From the NCBI RefSeq assembly GCF_902805515.1, contig NZ_CADCTE010000112.1:1-38030 (forward strand): a stretch of DNA of 38,030 bases. Reading direction: 5' to 3'. The notes under the pieces were generated by a model that made no database searches, was not told where the DNA came from, and saw only the letters and a list, made by a program, of their open reading frames with translations. The DNA comes from an uncultured Arthrobacter sp. Lineage in GTDB: Bacteria; Actinomycetota; Actinomycetes; Actinomycetales; Micrococcaceae. Every line of letters starts with the position of its first letter. Positions within the stretch are counted from its first letter, which is position 1. Of the stretch, positions 35,553 through 38,030 are shown one piece after another. The position numbers were made by a program, and so were the translations under genes.

Positions 35553-36401
35553 TTAGGCGCAGGGCTCGGGCTCCGGCGGGTTCAGTTCCTCATTGAAACT
35601 GTAGTCCGCACCCTCGGTGTTCTTGGTGATCGCCTCTTCCCAGGCGCCGTCCTCGATCATCTTGGTGATCGCCGCATTGATGTCCTCGCAGCGGTCGCTG
35701 TCCTTGGGCAGGCCGACGCCGTAGCGCTCTTCGGAGAAGGGGTTGCCGACGACCTTGAACTGGCCGGCGTTGGTCTCCTGGGCGGCGAGGCCGGCCAGGA
35801 TGATGTCGTCGGTGGTGACGGCGTCGATCTGGCCGCCGCCCATCACGCTGACGCACTCGGCGTAACCGGGCTGCTCGACCAGGTTCACGCCCGGGTACTG
35901 GTCCTTGATCTTCTGCGCCGAGGTGGAACCGGTGACCGAGCACAGGTTCTTGCCCTCGAGGTCCTCGGGGCCGGCGATGTCGCTGTCCTTGGGCACCAGG
36001 AGATCCTGGCCGGCGACGAAGTACGGTCCGGCGAAGGAGACGGTCTGCTTGCGCTCGTCGGTGATGGAGTAGGTCGCGAAGATCATGTCGACGTCATTGT
36101 TCGAGAGCAGGTTCTCGCGGTTGGCCGACGGGGCTTCCTTCCACTCGATCTGGTCTTCCGAGAAGCCGAGCTCGTTCGCGACGTACTTGGCGACGTCGAC
36201 GTCGAAGCCCGAGTAGGAACCGCCCTCGTCGAAGCCCAGACCCGGCTGGTCGAACTTAATGCCGATCGTGATGGTTTCGCCGCCGCCGTCCTCGCCGCCG
36301 CCTCCTCCGCCACCGCCTTCATTGCCGCCTCCGCCGCCACAGGCGGTGAGGGTGAGTGCTGCTGCCGCTGCCATAGCGGCTGCATAACGGGTCTTTCGCA
36401 T
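35553..36401 (-). CDS. gluB: glutamate-binding lipoprotein GluB
   Basis: A 282-residue family 3 solute-binding protein. The signal peptide (MRKTRYAAAMAAAAALTLTA) gives a lipidated Cys21. A long Gly/Glu linker (about 22-44) precedes the domain. Recognisable stretches are IGIKFDQPGLGF, the SYSGFDVDVAKYVANELG segment (about 65-82), and NNDVDMIFATYSITDERK. The amino acid carboxylate-binding Arg is probably in ITDERK. AAGGAG precedes the ATG. It is followed by a hairpin, then gluC. Confidence 0.94.
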   Translation of the reverse strand: MRKTRYAAAMAAAAALTLTACGGGGGNEGGGGGGGGEDGGGETITIGIKFDQPGLGFDEGGSYSGFDVDVAKYVANELGFSEDQIEWKEAPSANRENLLSNNDVDMIFATYSITDERKQTVSFAGPYFVAGQDLLVPKDSDIAGPEDLEGKNLCSVTGSTSAQKIKDQYPGVNLVEQPGYAECVSVMGGGQIDAVTTDDIILAGLAAQETNAGQFKVVGNPFSEERYGVGLPKDSDRCEDINAAITKMIEDGAWEEAITKNTEGADYSFNEELNPPEPEPCA

Positions 36402-36464
36402 GATTTCTCCTTGCGTTGCGGCCCTCGTGGGGCCTTGAGGTGCGGTACGGGCAGGTCGTTGAAC

Positions 36465-37241
36465 TCAGTGGGCGAGGATCTTGCCAAGGAAGTCCTTGGC
36501 CCGCTCGCTCTTGGGGTTGGTGAAGAACTCCTCGGGGGTGGCCTGCTCGACGATCTGCCCGTCGGCCATGAACACGACCCGGTCGGCGGCCTTGCGGGCG
36601 AAGCCCATCTCGTGGGTGACTACGATCATCGTCATGCCCTCCTTGGCGAGGGCGACCATCGCGTCGAGGACCTCGTTGATCATTTCGGGGTCCAGGGCCG
36701 AGGTCGGTTCGTCGAACAGCATCACCTTGGGCTTCATCGCGAGCGCCCGGGCGATCGCCACGCGCTGCTGCTGGCCGCCGGAGAGCTGGGCCGGCAGCTT
36801 GTCGGCCTGGTTGGCGACGCCCACGCGCTTGAGCAGCGACATTCCAAGCTCCTTCGCTTCGCCGCCCTTCATGCCCTTGACCTTGACCGGCCCGAGGGTC
36901 ACATTTTCAAGGATGGACTTGTGCGCGAAGAGGTTGAAGGACTGGAAGACCATTCCGACGTCGGCGCGGAGCCGTGCCAGCGCCTTGCCCTCGGCGGGCA
37001 GCACCTTCCCGTCGACCTTGATCTCGCCGTCGTCGATGGTCTCCAGGCGGTTGATCGCCCGGCACAGGGTCGACTTGCCGGACCCGGACGGGCCGATCAC
37101 GACGACGACCTCGCCGCGGGCCACCTCCAGGTCGATGTCCTTGAGGACGTGCAGGGGACCGTAGTGCTTGTTGACCTTCTTCAGGGAGACCAGAGGGTGC
37201 GCAGAAGACGCGGACGTGGACGGCTGCGGTTCGCTTGTCAT
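36465..37241 (-). CDS. gluA: glutamate ABC transporter ATPase GluA
   Basis: A 258-residue ABC ATPase. Walker A GPSGSGKS (50-57), Q-loop [12 protein letters not shown], signature LSGGQQQR, Walker [15 protein letters not shown] and H-loop [10 protein letters not shown] are all intact. The polar amino acid subfamily is clear from [20 protein letters not shown]. The 14-residue Ser/Pro-rich extension at the N-terminus is unusual but minor. First gene of gluABCD, with a leaderless-type promoter directly before it. Confidence 0.95.
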   Translation of the reverse strand: MTSEPQPSTSASSAHPLVSLKKVNKHYGPLHVLKDIDLEVARGEVVVVIGPSGSGKSTLCRAINRLETIDDGEIKVDGKVLPAEGKALARLRADVGMVFQSFNLFAHKSILENVTLGPVKVKGMKGGEAKELGMSLLKRVGVANQADKLPAQLSGGQQQRVAIARALAMKPKVMLFDEPTSALDPEMINEVLDAMVALAKEGMTMIVVTHEMGFARKAADRVVFMADGQIVEQATPEEFFTNPKSERAKDFLGKILAH

Positions 37242-37248
37242 GGAGAAG

Positions 37249-37276
37249 AATCTAGCGAACGAATGCCCTCTGGCAA
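37249..37276 (-). promoter_or_regulatory. Promoter of gluABCD, leaderless type
   Basis: TTGCCA (complement of 37271-37276), a 16-bp spacer, and TAGATT (complement of 37249-37254), 7 nt before the gluA ATG. No Shine-Dalgarno is seen in the short gap. Confidence 0.6.
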
Positions 37277-37345
37277 TACAAGCGCGCCCAAAAGGGGGAA
37301 TTGTGATTCAAGAGCAACCAAAGCCCCAACGGCGGGCCGGGCGGT

Positions 37346-37351
37346 TAGCCT
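37346..37351 (+). promoter_or_regulatory. Candidate -10 of the LOG-family gene
   Basis: TAGCCT lies 6 nt before ATG 37358. An AGGAG follows it within the same 6 nt, so the two readings (leaderless versus short ribosome site) cannot be separated by sequence. Confidence 0.35.
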
Positions 37352-37357
37352 AGGAGC

Positions 37358-38030
37358 ATGCCTCACCTGAACCGCGACTCCGACGCCGACTCCAGCACCC
37401 CTTCCCGCCAGGTGCCTTCACGGGCCACCGGGGGAGAGCCCCGACGACGCGGCTCGGTCGAGCTGCGCCGCGGGCAGGCGGCAGAGCCGCAGTCGGACAG
37501 CTTCCTCCTGGACGCCGATGAAGAGCCGATGTTCACCAAGACGGATCCGTGGCGGGTGCTGCGGATCCAGAGCGAATTCGTCGAAGGTTTCGGCACCCTC
37601 TCCGAACTCGGCCCCGCGATCAGCGTCTTCGGGTCGGCGCGGACGCCGCGGGACTCGCGCTTCTACGCCGTGGGCGAGGAGGTGGGCCGGCGGCTCGTCG
37701 GTGCCGGCTACGCCGTGATCACCGGTGGCGGGCCGGGGGCCATGGAGGCCGCCAACAAGGGTGCCTGCGAAGCCGGCGGCATGTCGGTGGGGCTGGGGAT
37801 CGAGCTTCCCTTCGAACAGGGAATGAACGAGTGGGTCGACCTCGGCATCAACTTCCGGTACTTCTTCGCCCGCAAGACGATGTTCGTCAAGTACGCCCAG
37901 GCGTTCGTCATCCTGCCCGGCGGCTTCGGCACGATGGACGAGCTGTTCGAGGCGCTGACGCTGGTGCAGACCCGCAAGGTCAACCAGTTCCCGGTGATCC
38001 TCATGGGGACGGACTTCTGGACCCCGCTGC
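37358..38030 (+). CDS. LOG-family (TIGR00730-type) Rossmann protein, C-terminus cut by window edge
   Basis: 224 codons are visible. A polar, Arg/Ser-rich N-terminus (1-50) precedes the Rossmann-like domain: ISVFGSARTPRDSRFYAVGE (about 88-107), VITGGGPGAMEAANKGACEAGG, and the LOG signature PGGFGTMDELFEALTLVQ near 190-207. Family members act as cytokinin-riboside 5'-monophosphate phosphoribohydrolases or related nucleotide hydrolases, with the Glu of GTMDE catalytic. The N-terminal extension is usual for the actinobacterial group, and an association with dapE is common (recollection). The gluABCD operon lies between them here. Confidence 0.9.
   Translation, partial: MPHLNRDSDADSSTPSRQVPSRATGGEPRRRGSVELRRGQAAEPQSDSFLLDADEEPMFTKTDPWRVLRIQSEFVEGFGTLSELGPAISVFGSARTPRDSRFYAVGEEVGRRLVGAGYAVITGGGPGAMEAANKGACEAGGMSVGLGIELPFEQGMNEWVDLGINFRYFFARKTMFVKYAQAFVILPGGFGTMDELFEALTLVQTRKVNQFPVILMGTDFWTPL

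Overview
This is a high-GC actinobacterial chromosome segment. Gene content and order (two Opp/Dpp-type peptide transporter operons, typA, a seven-iron ferredoxin next to dapC, gltA, dapD/dapE, gluABCD) point to the family Micrococcaceae, an Arthrobacter-like organism. This is an inference from families and layout, not from a database match.

Region 1 (1-7503) looks like an accessory block of small regulatory modules. A TetR-family gene and an alpha/beta hydrolase overlap on the minus strand, with a perfect palindrome inside a good promoter. An aldo/keto reductase and a frameshifted second hydrolase are divergent from another TetR gene across two operator-like repeats. A RibD/DHFR-like reductase, a hexapeptide acetyltransferase, an unrecognised four-helix membrane protein and a Pro-Thr-repeat lipoprotein follow. 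Positions 7504-8082 hold no gene but three hairpins.

Region 2 (8083-20938) carries two paralogous ABC peptide-import operons. Each has a lipoprotein binding protein, two permeases and a double-ATPase fusion. The first operon has an unusual permease with about six extra membrane segments and an antisense PH-like gene between its second permease and its ATPase. The second is compact, with overlapping stop/start codons. Hairpins sit just after each binding-protein gene.

Region 3 (21163-28956) is mostly core: typA, a small membrane protein, an ArsR-like regulator, an AbiEi/DUF559-type protein, then fdxA, dapC and gltA. Between the DUF559 gene and fdxA lies a structured tandem repeat array (25097-25567). 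It abuts a 76-residue gene that looks like the N-terminal fragment of a larger protein.

Region 4 (28988-38030) has galE, a conserved hypothetical gene, a secreted muramidase-like protein, divergent dapD and dapE only 33 bp apart, the glutamate transporter operon gluABCD, and the start of a LOG-family gene. dapC, dapD and dapE together cover three steps of the succinylase branch of lysine/diaminopimelate synthesis. Several genes here have TANNNT -10 motifs 6-7 nt before ATG, which suggests leaderless mRNAs.

The best candidate for something undescribed is the repeat array. Each long unit combines a long inverted repeat, a G-quadruplex-like motif (in three of four units) and a 20-bp near-palindrome.
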